Positions 20,926 to 21,236 of a DNA stretch of 21,236 nucleotides are shown piece after piece. Source of the stretch: Echinococcus granulosus (Eukaryota; Platyhelminthes; Cestoda; Cyclophyllidea; Taeniidae); assembly GCF_000524195.1 (NCBI RefSeq), contig NW_020170587.1, positions 56,441-77,676 on the forward strand, in the 5' to 3' direction. The notes beneath the pieces are model-generated. The model was not told where the DNA came from. It saw nothing but the letters and a program-made list of their open reading frames with translations, and made no database searches. The first letter of the stretch is position 1; the number at the start of each line of letters is the position of its first letter. A program made the position numbers and the translations under genes.

Positions 20926-21236
20926 AGCTATTCACCATGTATTCGCTGGCAAGATTCCTAATGTGTATACTGATCCCCCTTATTGATAAGCGGGAGAAAT
21001 CTTTAAGTGACCACGGGTCAGCTCTACTCTACCTATCCATTTTCTCAGCAGATTCCAAATGGAGAAGAAGTATATTTTGTGTACCACTTTGCTAGCTAGT
21101 AATTCCAGAGGACACTCTGGTTAGAAACACTTTGGAACGAGTCCTTACTATAGCAAAAGCATGCCGCCTGTACAGGTGAATGCGAGAGGCAAAAAAATAA
21201 CTAACAGTTTGGATCAACTGCATCACTATAGCAATT
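20926..21236. other. No separate gene seen at the right end
   Basis: The first part (to about 21095) is still covered by + strand frames discussed with the open region to its left. The remainder holds no open frame or repeat that I could recognise. Confidence 0.5.

Overview
The window looks like AT-rich, gene-poor eukaryotic genomic DNA from a draft assembly. It carries a run of exactly 100 N, short open frames on both strands, no operon-like packing and no intact gene. I see no rRNA, no functional tRNA, no CRISPR array and no insertion sequence. The host lineage cannot be read from the sequence. A flatworm, especially a tapeworm, would fit, because tapeworm genomes are known for an expanded HSP70 family with many partial copies; that is inference only.

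The one confident identification is a broken HSP70 (DnaK/Hsc70 family) N-terminus on the + strand at 17616-17957. It starts with the family's ATP-binding entry and runs to about residue 95 through an internal stop and frameshifts. A shorter relative of its 3' half lies upstream at 16973-17075.

A diverged direct repeat, 7189-7868 and 13992-14648, is the second solid observation. On the minus strand both copies read best as the HSP70 substrate-binding region. Shorter minus-strand patches read as other parts of HSP70: 19940-20050 (nucleotide-binding domain, NBD, lobe IIB), 13540-13700 (phosphate-2 loop), 12010-12190 (adenosine loop to end of NBD), 10880-11112 (end of NBD) and 5632-5776 (start of the substrate-binding domain, SBD). 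They are out of residue order and cover the same regions more than once, so they would be several decayed copies, not one gene. These patches are read by eye, and their confidence is moderate to low.

Layout: 1-2030 unassigned, with one weak tRNA-like segment; 2030-2404 an unrecognised minus-strand frame; 2405-5631 unassigned; 5632-5776 and 7189-7868 HSP70 remnants; 7869-10267 unassigned, ending at the gap (10268-10367); 10880-14648 a cluster of HSP70-like patches, more GC-rich than their surroundings; 14650-16972 AT-rich and unassigned; 16973-17957 the + strand HSP70 fragments; 17958-21236 mostly unassigned, with one lobe IIB patch and one unrecognised open region near the right end. Nothing here looks able to make a working protein. 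The interest is in how many HSP70 fragments collected in about 15 kb and how they got there.
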